A DNA stretch of 64,000 nucleotides from Micromonospora tarensis (GCF_016803395.1 NZ_JAEVHL010000013.1:1-64000), one strand, 5' to 3'. Positions 36,550-46,203 are shown, counted from the first letter of the stretch. Notes: generated by a model not told the origin, from the sequence alone. Program-made: numbers and translations.

Positions 36550-37218
36550 TCAGCGGCTGCGGGCGGTGATGTCGCCGTGGGAGGTGGTGGCACGGATGTC
36601 GAGGGCGGTGCTGCCGTCGTTCTTGAGGGCGTTGCTGACCCGGCCGTAGCCGGTCTCGGCCACCAGCGCGGCCGAGACACCGGCGGCGGCCGTGACCGAG
36701 ATGTCGCCGGACTGGGTGCGCAGCACGACGGTTCCGTGCACCGCCTCGGCGATCCGGATGTCGCCCCGCGCGGTGCTGATCTGCGCGGGGCCGTTGAGCC
36801 GGCCGACCTCGACGTCGCCGTCGGTCGCGGTGAGCCGCACGCTGGCCGCCTCGTCGATCTTGATGTTGCGGTACGCGCCGTCGAAGGCGAGATCGCCGAG
36901 GCGTCCCACCCCGCGCAGTTCGGCACTCGCCGTCGTGGCGTCGACCCGGGAGTCGGCGGGCAGCCGGACGGTGACCTCCAGCGACCCGGACGGACCGAGC
37001 GGTGGGTTGCCGGGGGTCGAGGTCGTGATCCGCAGGACGCCGTCGGTGTAGCTGACGGCGGTCTGGGCGGCGACCTTGGTGTCGCGGCTCCGGCCGGGGT
37101 CGGAGGGGGCGACCTCGACGGTGGTGTCGGCGCGGTCCCCGGCGATGAACTGGACGCGTCCGGCGGGGATGGCCAGGACGACAGAGATCGGGGCGGGGGT
37201 GTGGAACGTCTGCATCAT
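36550..37218 (-). CDS. DUF4097 family beta-strand repeat protein
   Basis: A 222-residue protein starting MMQTFHTPAPISVVLAIPAG, with ATG 37218 supported by GGAGA upstream. The rest is a series of short beta repeats (DLAFDGAYRNIKIDEAASVRLTATDGDVEVGRLNG), the pattern of DUF4097/adhesin-like right-handed helices. These occur in many actinomycetes next to TetR or PadR regulators and membrane transporters. Function is unknown. The downstream alpha/beta hydrolase is on the same strand 39 bases away. Confidence 0.85.
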   Translation of the reverse strand: MMQTFHTPAPISVVLAIPAGRVQFIAGDRADTTVEVAPSDPGRSRDTKVAAQTAVSYTDGVLRITTSTPGNPPLGPSGSLEVTVRLPADSRVDATTASAELRGVGRLGDLAFDGAYRNIKIDEAASVRLTATDGDVEVGRLNGPAQISTARGDIRIAEAVHGTVVLRTQSGDISVTAAAGVSAALVAETGYGRVSNALKNDGSTALDIRATTSHGDITARSR

Positions 37219-37425
37219 GCTCTCCAAGGCTGGTCGTTCACTGTTTCCGATGTGCAAAACGCTACGTTGCGTTTATGGATCGGGCAACGAACATGTTGCG
37301 CTCAAGGCCAGAAAAACCAGCTCAACTGCGTGATTTCGTTGCGCTGGGCTGGCAGATAACGCAACGACGGCGAGGCCAACCATTGCAATGGAGGTGGGTG
37401 AACGCTATGCCGCGCGGCAGTCGGG
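37219..37425. promoter_or_regulatory. Regulatory interval with GTTGCG repeats and a possible lost regulator start
   Basis: GTTGCG occurs three times on the plus strand (about 37264, 37301, 37340), with CGCAAC once in inverted sense and AAACGC/GCGTTT flanking the first. This is the look of a TetR-type operator for the DUF4097 gene. A plus-strand ATG at 37407 with GGAGG upstream reads MPRGSRATAGR, a common TetR beginning, but meets the end of the next gene within 20 bases. A regulator may have been deleted here. Confidence 0.35.
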
Positions 37426-39477
37426 CTACGGCTGGTCGGGGCGGCGGCGGGCAAACGCGTCGACCTTGCCCCAGCGGCCCGGGATGTCCAGCAGCGCGAT
37501 CCGCTCGAAGATGGACGGCAACGCCGGGTCCACGGCCAGGTGGTCCTCGTGCGGGTCGATACCGAGCATGGTGCGGAGCAGCAGCATCGAGGCTCCGCTG
37601 GACCACGCCTGCGGGCTGCCGGCCGTGGGGTAGCGCACCGGAAACCGGGTGGTGTTGCGGTCAAACCCGCCGAACGCCTCGGGAAGGCGACCCTGGAAGT
37701 AGGTGGCGGCGGAGAGGATGCCCTCGGCGATGCGACCCGCCTCGCGGCTGAACCCGTAGCGGCGCAGGCCCCAGGCGATGAACGAGTTGTCGAACGGCCA
37801 GACCGTGCCGTTGTGGTAGCCGAGCGGGTTGTAGCGGCGCTGCCCCTCGGCGAACGTCCGCACCCCCCAGCCGGAGAAGAGCGCCGGACCCATCAGGTGC
37901 TCGACCACCCGTGGGGCCCGCTCCGGCGGCACGATGCCGCTCCAGAGCAGGTGCCCGATGTTGGAGGAGAGGCTGTCGACCGGGGTGCCGTCATGGTCGA
38001 GGGCGAGGGCGTAGAAGCCCTGCTCCTCCAGCCAGAAGTCCCGGTTGAAGCGGTCGTAGAGGGCCGCCGCCTCGCGCTCCAGCCGGTCGGCGAAGGCCTG
38101 GTCATTCCAGACGGTACGGGCCAGCCGGGCAGCTCGGATCTTGGCGTCGTACGCGTACCCCTGGGTTTCGCAGGTGGCCCTCGGGAAGCTCGGCAACCTA
38201 CCGTCGGCGTAGGAGATGCTGTCCCAGGAGTCCTTCCAGCACTGGTTGTCCAGGCCGGTGGCGCGGTTGCGCCGCCGGTACCAGATGTAGCCGGTGGAAT
38301 TGAGGTCCGCGTAGCGATCGATCCACGCCAGGGCCGCGCGAGCCTCCGGCTCCAACTCCAGCACCAGCGCGGCGTCGCCGCTCCACCGCTCGTACTCGTC
38401 GAGCAGCACCACGAACAGCGGCGAGGCGTCCACCGTGCCGTAGTAGGGGGAGTGTGGCTGCTCCTCGAACGCGGCCGACTCCCCGTAGCGCAGCTCGTGC
38501 AGGATCCGACCCGGGTCCTCCTCCAGCACGTCGTCGGTCCGGGCACCCTGCAACGAGGCCAGGATCCGCAGGGTCGGCGGGGTCAGCGACGGCGTGACCG
38601 GCAGGGTCTGTAGGCAGGTCAGCAGGCTGTCACGGCCGAACAGGGTCATGAACCAGGGCAGCCCGGCCGCCGGCACGGCCGCGCCGCCGAGCGACAGCGG
38701 GGCGAAGCGCAGCGCCGCCAGGTCCACCAGGCTGCGCTGGTAGATCTGCTGAAGGGCGACGCTCTCGGTGTCCAGGGTTGGAGCTGCCGCCGTCCAGGCC
38801 CGCAGGCTCGCCGGCAGGGTCGAGTCGTCCGGCCGCTGGGCCCGCAGGGCGGAGCGCAGGTCGACGCCGTCGGGACGCAGCGCCAGCATGGCGGCCTGCA
38901 ACCGGGTGGACCACTGCTCGCCGGGGTTCAAGCGGATCGCGAACCGCAGGCCGTCCGGGCCGAACTCGGCGGGTTCGCTCGCCGACACCACCACCTCACG
39001 GTGATAGGTGGCACGTCGGTAGCCGAGGCGCAGCTCGTTGGGGCCGACGCGGGTGTAGTGGCTGCCGACCTTGTCGACGACATTGAACTTGATCTCGAAG
39101 ATGTCGGCGAAGTCGGCGGCCACCTCCAGCCGGATGTCGAGGTCCATCACCCGCTCGCCGTAGTTGAAGATGGTCAGCGACTCGGTGAGGTCCGGCCCGA
39201 TCCGCCGCCGCCGGATGGCCGACACGTCGGCCTGCACGTAGTCCACCGCCGCGCCCGGCACCACGAAGAACGTGACCTCGAAGTACTGGCTGTTGTCCAC
39301 CGACAGGGCGGTCATGCACTCGCCGTTGACGGTGAGCCGCCAGCGGGACAGGAAGCGGCTGTCGGCGGCGAACAGGCCCACCGGGGTGGCCGGGGACGTC
39401 TCCACGTCGCCGCTGGCGTCGGACACCATGAAGGTGTTCCCGTCGATGCACGCCACGGTGCCGGCGATGTCCCTCAT
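37426..39477 (-). CDS. Glycogen debranching N-terminal domain protein (amylo-alpha-1,6-glucosidase family)
   Basis: A 683-residue cytoplasmic protein. The N-terminal domain (about 1-200) begins MRDIAGTVACIDGNTFMVSD and has the GLFAADSRFLSRW motif of the glycogen-debranching N-terminal family. The rest is a six-hairpin (alpha/alpha)6 barrel with WFMTLFGRDSLLTCLQ and NGTVWPFDNSFIAWGLRRYG, as in GH63/GH133-like enzymes. Substrate is unproven; glycogen or a glucosylated compound is plausible. Its ATG overlaps the SCP2-domain stop by four bases (ATGA), so they are coupled. It complements GlgX far upstream in the window. Confidence 0.9.
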   Translation of the reverse strand: MRDIAGTVACIDGNTFMVSDASGDVETSPATPVGLFAADSRFLSRWRLTVNGECMTALSVDNSQYFEVTFFVVPGAAVDYVQADVSAIRRRRIGPDLTESLTIFNYGERVMDLDIRLEVAADFADIFEIKFNVVDKVGSHYTRVGPNELRLGYRRATYHREVVVSASEPAEFGPDGLRFAIRLNPGEQWSTRLQAAMLALRPDGVDLRSALRAQRPDDSTLPASLRAWTAAAPTLDTESVALQQIYQRSLVDLAALRFAPLSLGGAAVPAAGLPWFMTLFGRDSLLTCLQTLPVTPSLTPPTLRILASLQGARTDDVLEEDPGRILHELRYGESAAFEEQPHSPYYGTVDASPLFVVLLDEYERWSGDAALVLELEPEARAALAWIDRYADLNSTGYIWYRRRNRATGLDNQCWKDSWDSISYADGRLPSFPRATCETQGYAYDAKIRAARLARTVWNDQAFADRLEREAAALYDRFNRDFWLEEQGFYALALDHDGTPVDSLSSNIGHLLWSGIVPPERAPRVVEHLMGPALFSGWGVRTFAEGQRRYNPLGYHNGTVWPFDNSFIAWGLRRYGFSREAGRIAEGILSAATYFQGRLPEAFGGFDRNTTRFPVRYPTAGSPQAWSSGASMLLLRTMLGIDPHEDHLAVDPALPSIFERIALLDIPGRWGKVDAFARRRPDQP

Positions 39478-39833
39478 CGCTCACCCGGGCCGTCGTGCTC
39501 CGGCGGCCCGGGCGCGCGCGGGAACAGCCGCCCGATCCGCAACGCCAGGTTGAGGTCGCCGTCGACCAGGATCTCGCCCCTGGTGATCGCCGCCAGGCCG
39601 TTCACCTCGCCCCGCGCCATCGCCTCCGCGACCTGCGCGGAGGCCCGGATGACAGTGGTGGCGGGCCCGTCGCTCCTGCTCACCCGCATCCGGCCATGAT
39701 CGATCTCCAGGAGCCACTGCTCCACCTGGTCCCCGTCCCGGATGTCGAAGCGCACGCTCCCGCAGACGTTGCTGAACCGCGGGTCCTCACCGGCAACGGT
39801 CAATCGGTCGAAGAAGGCGCTGGTCGCCGTCAT
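39474..39833 (-). CDS. SCP2 sterol-binding domain protein
   Basis: A 119-residue protein of the SCP2 fold, a hydrophobic-ligand-binding domain. The strand pattern VRFDIRDGDQVEQWLLEIDHGRM and the loop GEVNGLAAITRGEILVDGDLNLALRI match the family. It precedes and overlaps the debranching-type enzyme. The pairing with a glucan enzyme is unexplained and may point to a lipid-linked sugar substrate (inference). Confidence 0.85.
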   Translation of the reverse strand: MTATSAFFDRLTVAGEDPRFSNVCGSVRFDIRDGDQVEQWLLEIDHGRMRVSRSDGPATTVIRASAQVAEAMARGEVNGLAAITRGEILVDGDLNLALRIGRLFPRAPGPPEHDGPGER

Positions 39834-39964
39834 CGCACCTCCCGGCCGCTGGTAGAAGCGCGTCTCGGCTACCCGGTGCGGGTGGCTGTTAACGCGGATC
39901 GACTGTCTTCCTGCCGGCCGCTGCTAGCGTCGCCCCGGGGAGATCACGGAGGGGTCCGACAGCA

Positions 39965-40843
39965 ATGTTCGACGGGTTCGACGAGTTCGACATCCCCACG
40001 TCGGGAGCCACGATCCACGGTCGGCGCGGCGGCAGCGGGCCTCCGCTGCTGCTGCTGCACGGCATTCCGCAGACCCACCTGATGTGGCATCGGGTGGCGC
40101 CGCGACTCGCCGAGACGCACACCGTGGTCGTCACCGACCTGCGCGGCTGGGGCGACAGCAGCACGCCCCCGAGTGCACCGGATCACGAGCCGTACAGCAT
40201 GCGGGCGATCGCCCGCGACCAGGTCGAGGCCATGCGCGCTCTGGGCTTCGCGCGGTTCGGGCTGGTCGGCCACGATCGCGGCGCGCGCTGCGCCTACCGA
40301 CTGGCCCTCGACGCGCCCGACGTGGTCACCCGGCTCGCCGTGCTGGACGTCGTGCCCGCCAGCGACGTCTACGACCGCGCTGACGCCGCGTTCAGCCTCT
40401 CCTACTGGGTCTGGTCCTTCCTCGCCGCGCCCGAGCCGGTGCCCGAACAGTTCATCGGCGCGGCACCGGCCGTCCTCGCCGACTTCATGCTCGACACCTG
40501 GCCCGAGGTGACCGACGTGTTCCCGGCCGAGGTGCGCGCCGCGTACCTCCGCCAGTTCAGCGACCCCGCCACCGTCCACGCGATCTGCGAGGAGTTCCGC
40601 GCCACCCCGACGCTGGACTACCAGCACGACCAGGCGGACCGCCGGGACAACCGGAAGATCCGGTGCCCGATGCTGTTCCTCTGGAGCCAACGGGGTCAGG
40701 TCGCGCGGCTCTACGACGACCCGCTGGCGATCTGGCGGGAGTGGTCCGACGACGTTCGCGGCGGCCCGGTCCCGGTCGGACACTTCATCCCGGAGGAGGC
40801 GCCCGAGGAGACGGCACGGCAGCTCCTGGATTTTCTGAGCTAG
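39965..40843 (+). CDS. Haloacetate dehalogenase-like alpha/beta hydrolase
   Basis: A 292-residue hydrolase with an Asp nucleophile in GHDRGAR (Asp104, Arg105, Arg108), the hallmark of fluoroacetate dehalogenases. HGIPQTH is the oxyanion region, Asp128 the acid and His273 (GHFIPEE) the base. However, the halide pocket is only partly kept. Where fluoroacetate enzymes have His-Trp, this one has Val149-Trp150, and the distal Tyr appears replaced. It may therefore act on larger haloacids or epoxides. It is alone on this strand. Confidence 0.85.
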   Translation: MFDGFDEFDIPTSGATIHGRRGGSGPPLLLLHGIPQTHLMWHRVAPRLAETHTVVVTDLRGWGDSSTPPSAPDHEPYSMRAIARDQVEAMRALGFARFGLVGHDRGARCAYRLALDAPDVVTRLAVLDVVPASDVYDRADAAFSLSYWVWSFLAAPEPVPEQFIGAAPAVLADFMLDTWPEVTDVFPAEVRAAYLRQFSDPATVHAICEEFRATPTLDYQHDQADRRDNRKIRCPMLFLWSQRGQVARLYDDPLAIWREWSDDVRGGPVPVGHFIPEEAPEETARQLLDFLS

Positions 40844-41273
40844 CGCGCACGGCTGGCGACCCGGGCTTGTCGGCGGCGCCCGCCCCGCCCGGCGTGATCG
40901 CCAGCAGGGAGCCGTCCGTGCCCACGGTGAGGTCCCAGTGCGTCCGCGCCGGCAGGTCGGCCGGTGTCCGTCCAGCTCTTCGCGCCATCGGAGATCAGAT
41001 CGCCGTCGGACACCGTCACCTCCCCTCGTCACCACTCCCACGAACGGGCTGGACGGAAGGTTCCGGTGGCCGGCCAGAATATGTCGACAGCTGATATCCG
41101 GTCGGGCGGGAGGGCCCCGCGGGCGCGGTCGCGGCGCGGCTCTGCACCACGCGGATCGGGTGTTATGCCCGAATAGGGCGCATGGCTGACCTGTACCGCA
41201 TAGCGTCACGGAGGCGGTAGACCACCGCCGCTCCACCCGCACAGCGGCGGCCGCCCATCGGAAGGGACCCGAG
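40844..41273. other. 430-base interval without a supported gene
   Basis: A minus-strand frame around 40848-40988 reads LPARTHWDLTVGTDGSLLAI, and another frame upstream, behind a GGGAGGTGACG site, reads VTVSDGDLISDGAKSWTDTG. They may be two halves of one small broken gene, but neither has both start and stop. The plus strand shows nothing beyond the ribosome site of the gene at 41274. Confidence 0.3.
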
Positions 41274-42224
41274 ATGAGCCGTGTCGAGACGGTGCTCCTG
41301 CCCGAGTTGGACGGGCCGGTGCCGGCGACCCTGCCGAGCGCCCTCGGCCTGCTGAGCCTGGCCCTGGGCGTGGGCGCCCTGGTCGCGCCCGGACCCGTCG
41401 CGCGAATGACCGGCGTGGACGACTCGCCGGCCGCGCGAGCGGTGCTCCCGGCCGTCGGCGCACGCGAGTTGGCGAACGCCGCCGGGCTGCTCAGCGGCCG
41501 TCGACCGGCCGGCTGGGCGTGGGCGAGGGTGGCCGGCGACGCGGCGGACCTCACACTGCTCGGCCGGGCCCTCGCCGACCGCCACGGTGCCCGTCGCCGC
41601 CGGGTCGCGCTGACCACCCTCGCGATCGCCGGCATCAACGCCGTCGTCGTGCTCGCCGCCGTCCGCATCGGGCGGGCGCGACGGGCCCGCGCCCGGGTGA
41701 TCCGGATGGAGATCGCGGTGACCGTCAACCGTTCGCCCGCCGAGGCGTACCGTTTCTGGCGCGACGTGGAGAACCTGCCCCGGTTCATGGCCCACCTGGA
41801 GTCGGTACGCGCCGACGACCTGCGCCGCTCGCACTGGATCGCCCGTGGCCCGGCCGGGCACCGGGTCGAGTGGGACGCCGAGATCATCGACGACCAGCCG
41901 AACAAGTCGATCACCTGGCGTTCGCTGCCGGGAACCCGGGTGCCCAACGCCGGGCGGGTCCGGTTCGCGCCCGCACCCGGCGACCGGGGCACCGAGGTCC
42001 GCGTCGAGTTGCGCTACGCGCCGCCGGCCGGGGCGCTCGGCCGGGCGGTGGCGAAGCTCTTCGGCGAGGAACCCGAGCAGCAGGTCCGGGACGACCTGCG
42101 CCGGTTCAAGCAGGTCTTGGAGACCGGTGAGGTGGTCCGCTCCGAGGGCAGCCCCAGCGGCATCTCCGTTCGCCAACAGGCCATGCAACGCCCCGCCCAG
42201 CCGCTGCCGGCGTCCCGCCGCTGA
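41274..42224 (+). CDS. Membrane protein with C-terminal SRPBCC (cyclase/dehydrase-type) domain
   Basis: A 316-residue protein. Residues about 20-140 include membrane segments (LGLLSLALGVGALVAPGPVA; LTTLAIAGINAVVVLAAVRI) like the DUF4267 part of related proteins. From about 145 on it is an SRPBCC hydrophobic-ligand fold with VNRSPAEAYRFWRDVENLPRF and SITWRSLPGTRVPNAGRVRF. Such two-part proteins are usually followed by a zinc alcohol dehydrogenase, as here 29 bases downstream. A role in stress metabolism is likely but unproven. Confidence 0.85.
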   Translation: MSRVETVLLPELDGPVPATLPSALGLLSLALGVGALVAPGPVARMTGVDDSPAARAVLPAVGARELANAAGLLSGRRPAGWAWARVAGDAADLTLLGRALADRHGARRRRVALTTLAIAGINAVVVLAAVRIGRARRARARVIRMEIAVTVNRSPAEAYRFWRDVENLPRFMAHLESVRADDLRRSHWIARGPAGHRVEWDAEIIDDQPNKSITWRSLPGTRVPNAGRVRFAPAPGDRGTEVRVELRYAPPAGALGRAVAKLFGEEPEQQVRDDLRRFKQVLETGEVVRSEGSPSGISVRQQAMQRPAQPLPASRR

Positions 42225-42253
42225 CCGCCCGAGCTTTCCGAAGGGGACCGAGA

Positions 42254-43426
42254 ATGAAAGCCACGGCCTGGATGGGCACCGACAGCGTCAAGGTGATCGA
42301 CGTACCGGATCCGAAGATCATGAACGCCCGGGACGCCATCGTCCGGATCAGCACCACCGCGATCTGCGGCTCCGACCTGCACCTCTACCACGGTTACATC
42401 CCGGCCATGCGCAAGGGCGACATCCTCGGCCACGAGTTCATGGGCGAGGTGGTGGAGGTGGGGCCGGAGGTCCGCAACCTCAAACTCGGCGACCGCGTGG
42501 TGGTGCCGTTCCCGATCGCCTGCGGGCACTGCTCGTCCTGCCAGCGCGGCCTCTACTCGGTCTGCGAGAACTCCAACCCGAACGCCGGCATCGCCGAGAA
42601 GATCATGGGGCACTCGCCGGCCGGCATCTTCGGCTACTCCCACCTGCTCGGCGGCTACGCCGGCGGTCAGGCCGAGTACGCCCGGGTGCCGTTCGCCGAC
42701 ATCGGCCCGGTGAAGGTGCCCGACGAGGTCACCGACGACCAGGCCGTGATGCTGGCCGACGTCTTCCCGACTGGTTACATGGGCGCCGAGATGTGCGACA
42801 TCAAACCCGGGCAGGTGATCGCGGTCTGGGGCGCCGGTCCGGTCGGGCTGTTCGCGGCGGCCAGCGCCCGGTTGCTCGGCGCCGAGCGGGTGATCGTGAT
42901 CGACCGGTTCGGGTACCGGCTGCGGCTGGTCGAGGAGCACGTCGGCGCCGAAACGATCAACTACGAGGAAGCCGACGTGCTGGACACGCTCAACGAGATG
43001 ACCGCCGGCCGGGGGCCCGACGCGTGCATCGACGCGGTCGGTCTGGAGAGCCACCACGGCAACCCCGCCATGTACGCGTACGACCGGGCCAAGCAGGCCA
43101 CGAGGATCGAGACGGAACGGCCGTTCGCGCTGCGCCAGGCGATCCTGGCCTGCCGCTCCGGAGGGGTGGTCTCGGTCGTCGGGGCGTACGGCGGCTTCAT
43201 CGACAAGTTTCCGATGGGCGCGTTCATGAACCGGTCACTGATCATGCGGACCGGCCAGTGTCACGTGCAGCGTTACACCCGGCCGCTGCTGGAACGCATC
43301 CAACGTGGCGAGATCGACCCGAGCTTCATCGTCAGCCACCGGATGCCGCTGCGCGACGCCCCGAAGGGCTACAAGATCTTCCAAAAGAAGCAGGACGACT
43401 GTACGAAGGTGCTGCTCAAGGTCTGA
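42254..43426 (+). CDS. Zinc-dependent alcohol dehydrogenase (formaldehyde dehydrogenase-like)
   Basis: A 390-residue medium-chain dehydrogenase, NAD(P)-dependent, cytoplasmic. The catalytic zinc site has AICGSDLHLYHG and GHEFMGE, and the structural zinc site has the four Cys of CGHCSSCQRGLYSVC. The cofactor fold shows VWGAGPVGLFAAASARLLGA. LADVFPTGYMGAE and the insertion near FGYSHLLGGYAGGQAEYARV place it with glutathione-independent formaldehyde dehydrogenase-like enzymes. It lies in an operon with the SRPBCC gene. Confidence 0.92.
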   Translation: MKATAWMGTDSVKVIDVPDPKIMNARDAIVRISTTAICGSDLHLYHGYIPAMRKGDILGHEFMGEVVEVGPEVRNLKLGDRVVVPFPIACGHCSSCQRGLYSVCENSNPNAGIAEKIMGHSPAGIFGYSHLLGGYAGGQAEYARVPFADIGPVKVPDEVTDDQAVMLADVFPTGYMGAEMCDIKPGQVIAVWGAGPVGLFAAASARLLGAERVIVIDRFGYRLRLVEEHVGAETINYEEADVLDTLNEMTAGRGPDACIDAVGLESHHGNPAMYAYDRAKQATRIETERPFALRQAILACRSGGVVSVVGAYGGFIDKFPMGAFMNRSLIMRTGQCHVQRYTRPLLERIQRGEIDPSFIVSHRMPLRDAPKGYKIFQKKQDDCTKVLLKV

Positions 43427-43583
43427 CGGGCGGCCGGACTGCCGACGGGGGACGCCGCACGCGCCGCCTGTGGGGCTGATGTCGCAAACGAATCAGCTCC
43501 ACAGGATCCGACCTCAACCTCCAGCCGGTGACGGTCTCGGCGTCCCGGTTAGCGTGTCCGCCACGGATGGTCTCGGTACATCG

Positions 43584-44006
43584 ATGCGCGTGACAGCCGA
43601 TCTCACGGTTCGACTACGGCCGGTCGGCGAGGCCGACCTGGCCATGTTCCGGCGGTTCTGCACCGAGCCGGGCCTGATCGGGCTGGACTGGGCCGGTTTT
43701 CGCGACGCGGCGGCACCCGCGCGACGGTTCGCCGTCGACGGCTACCTGGGCGACGACGACGGGCGGCTCGTCGTCGAGGTCGAACCGGAACGCGTCGAGG
43801 TCGAACCGGAGCGGGCCGCCGCCGGCATCGGCACCCACCCGGAGAACGTGGCCGAGCAGCGGTCACTGGAGAAGGCCGGGTTCCAACTCGACGGCGTCAT
43901 CCGGGCCTGCGAGTTCCGGGCCGGTCGGTGGCGCGACGGCTACCTCTACAGCCGGCTGCGCGACGATCCGCCGTCCGCGGCGCTCGCCGAAGCCCTGCCC
44001 GCTTGA
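43584..44006 (+). CDS. GNAT-type acetyltransferase with internal deletion
   Basis: The N-terminal part (LRPVGEADLAMFRRFCTEPGL) and the C-terminal part (GTHPENVAEQRSLEKAGFQLDGVI) are those of a RimJ/RimL-like N-acetyltransferase. The central region with the acetyl-CoA loop (RxxGxG/A), normally 50 or so residues, is missing. Its place is taken by two tandem 21-base repeats encoding VEVEPER (43773-43793 and 43794-43814). The product of 140 residues is probably inactive as an acetyltransferase, though the frame is intact. Confidence 0.7.
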   Translation: MRVTADLTVRLRPVGEADLAMFRRFCTEPGLIGLDWAGFRDAAAPARRFAVDGYLGDDDGRLVVEVEPERVEVEPERAAAGIGTHPENVAEQRSLEKAGFQLDGVIRACEFRAGRWRDGYLYSRLRDDPPSAALAEALPA

Positions 44007-44123
44007 CGACCGAACGTCCGGGTCGCTGAGCGACCCCCGTTTGTGACCGGGGACCCGGGGAACTCGCCCGGTTCGTCCGCCGGCAGGCCGCCCGGCCCGT
44101 CGAGGGAACGGAGGGAGCGGGTC

Positions 44124-44509
44124 ATGGAGTACGAGCAGATGATCGCCACCGTACGGCGGCGCGCGGCCTCGGGGAGAACGAGGCCGTACGGTCGGTGCAG
44201 GCCGTCCTGTCGGTGCTCGGCGAACGGCTCGCCGGGCAGGAGGCGGACCACCTCGCGGCCCGGCTGCCGGAGCGGCTGAACGGGTCCGTCACCCGCAATC
44301 CGCAGGGCCGCCGGTGGGACATCGGCGAGTTCCTGAAGAACGTCGGCGACCGGGAGCAGGTCGCGGACGCGGACCAGGTGCGCCAACACGCCCAGGCGGT
44401 GCTGCGTACCGTCGCCGAGGCGCTCGATGACGACGAGCGGCACGACCTGCTCGCCCAGTTGCCCGCCGGCATCATCGATCTCTTCGGCGTGCCCACGCCG
44501 CGCGGCTGA
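44124..44509 (+). CDS. DUF2267 family protein, frame broken near 44161
   Basis: A GGAGGGAG site precedes MEYEQMIATVRRRA. The next base-phase continues GLGENEAVRSVQAVLSVLGERLAGQEADHL and on to a stop at 44509. One missing G in the GCGGCC stretch joins them. The full product, about 128 residues of helical DUF2267 repeats, is a conserved actinobacterial protein of unknown function often seen with stress genes. Confidence 0.78.
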
Positions 44510-44578
44510 GCGCCGTCGCGCCGCAACCGCCGCGAAGCAGGTCAGCGGGGCCGGGGTGTCCACAACGGACGGACGAGG

Positions 44579-46056
44579 CTACGGGATGGGCCACTCGTGC
44601 ACCGGCCGGTTGCTGTGCATCAGGTCCACGTAGTGCCGGACCACCTCGCGCAGCGCCTCCGGTCGGTCCAGGTGGTCGGCGGACTCCAGCCGGTGCAGCG
44701 TCTCCACCTGCCAGCTCGCGCCGTTGCGACCGGTCAGGCAGCGCTGTTCGATGACGCCGAGCAGCCGGTCGCGCTCGGTCGGGTCGAGCCCCCACCGGTC
44801 CAGGCCGTGGTGCGCCAACGGCAGCAACCGGCGCAACACCAACTCGGTGACGGGCAGATAGCCGAGACCGGGCCAGAACACCTGCGCGTCGATGCCGTGC
44901 CGGGCGCAGCTGGTGAAGTTCTCCTCGGCCGCGCTGAACGACATCTGCGACCACAGTGGTCGTCCGACTCGGCGAGGGCGCGGACCAGCCCGAAGTAGAA
45001 GGCGCCGTTGGCGATGGTGTCCAACACCGTCGGGCCGGCGGGCAGCACCCGGTTCTCCACCCGCAGGTGCGGTCGGCCGCGGGAGACGTCGTACACCGGG
45101 CGGTTCCACCGGTAGACGGTGCCGTTGTGCAGGCGCAGTTCGGCGAGGTTGGGCACCTCGCCGGCTGCGAGGGCCTGCGTCGGGTCCTCCGGGTCGCAGA
45201 CCGGCAGCAGCGCCGGGAAGTAGCGCACGTTCTCCTCGAACAGGTCGAACACGTTGGTGATCCAGCGTTCGCCGAACCAGACCCGGGGGCGTACCCCCTG
45301 GGCCTTGATCTCTTCCGAGCGGGTGTCGGTGGCCTGCTGGAACAGCGGGATGCGGGTCTCCCGCCACAACTCCCGGCCGAAGAACAGCGGCGAGTTGGCG
45401 CCGACCGCGACCTGGATGCCGGCGACCGCCTGGGCGGCGTTCCAGTAGTCGGCGAACTGGGAGGGGCTGACCTGGAGGTGGAACTGGGTGCTGGTGCAGG
45501 CGGCCTCCGGGGTGATCGTGTCGGCGGTGACCGCCAACCGCTCCACACCGCTGATGGCGATCGGCAGATCCTCGCCGCGGGCCGCGAAGATCTGCTCGTT
45601 GAGCAGCTTGTAGCGGGGGTTGGCCGAGAGCGTCTCGGCGGTCAGGTGCTCGGGGCGCAGCGTCGGCAGGATGCCGATCATGACCATGTGCGCGCCGATC
45701 GTCCGGGCCTTCACCTCGGCGGCGTTGAGGCTGGCCCGCACGTACTCCTCGAAGTCGGCCGTGCCGGTGCCGGTCAGCCGGCGCGGCGGCACGTTGATCT
45801 CGACGTTGAACTGGCCCAGCTCGGTCTGGAAGCTCGGGTCGGCGATGGCCGCCAGCACGTCGGCGTTGCGCATCGCCGGATTGGACGCCTCGTCGACCAG
45901 GTTCAGCTCGATCTCCACGCCGGTCATCGGCCGGTCGACGTCGAACCGGGACTCGCGCAGCATCTCGGCGAAGACATCCAGGCAACGGCGGACCTTGTCG
46001 CGATAGCGGGCCCGGTCCTCTCGACTGAAGGTTCGTACGCCGACGTCCTCGCCCAT
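44579..46056 (-). CDS. Glutamate-cysteine ligase family 2 (GCS2) protein, frame broken near 44957
   Basis: An ATP-dependent carboxylate-amine ligase of about 492 residues. The start at 46056 gives MGEDVGVRTFSREDRARYRD, and the core VEIELNLVDEASNPAMRN plus FNVEINVPPRRL is the ATP and metal site of the GCS2 fold. The first frame ends soon after RALAESDD; the next continues LWSQMSFSAAEENFTSCARH to VHEWPIP at 44579. One missing base at about 44957 would rejoin them. The substrate pair is unknown; mycothiol-making actinomycetes use this family for compounds other than glutathione. Confidence 0.85.
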
Positions 46057-46203
46057 GGTCACCGCCCTGTCACCGCTGGTTCCCCTAACCTCGCACGTGA
46101 TCGGCGGGCGGGGGAATACCCGATGCTCCTTTCCTACCCAGCTGCCCGCCCCGTTAGCCCAGCCAGCGCCCACCGATAGCATGGCTGCCCGAGAGGTGGT
46201 GGC

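Noticed and set aside
37407..37425. Intact TetR gene beginning MPRGSRATAGR
   Set aside because: The frame runs into the end of the debranching-type gene and shows no helix-turn-helix; at most a truncated start remains.
40848..41010. Small minus-strand gene with HWDLTVGTDGSLLAI
   Set aside because: Two frames would have to be joined and no clear stop fits both; not enough to call a gene.
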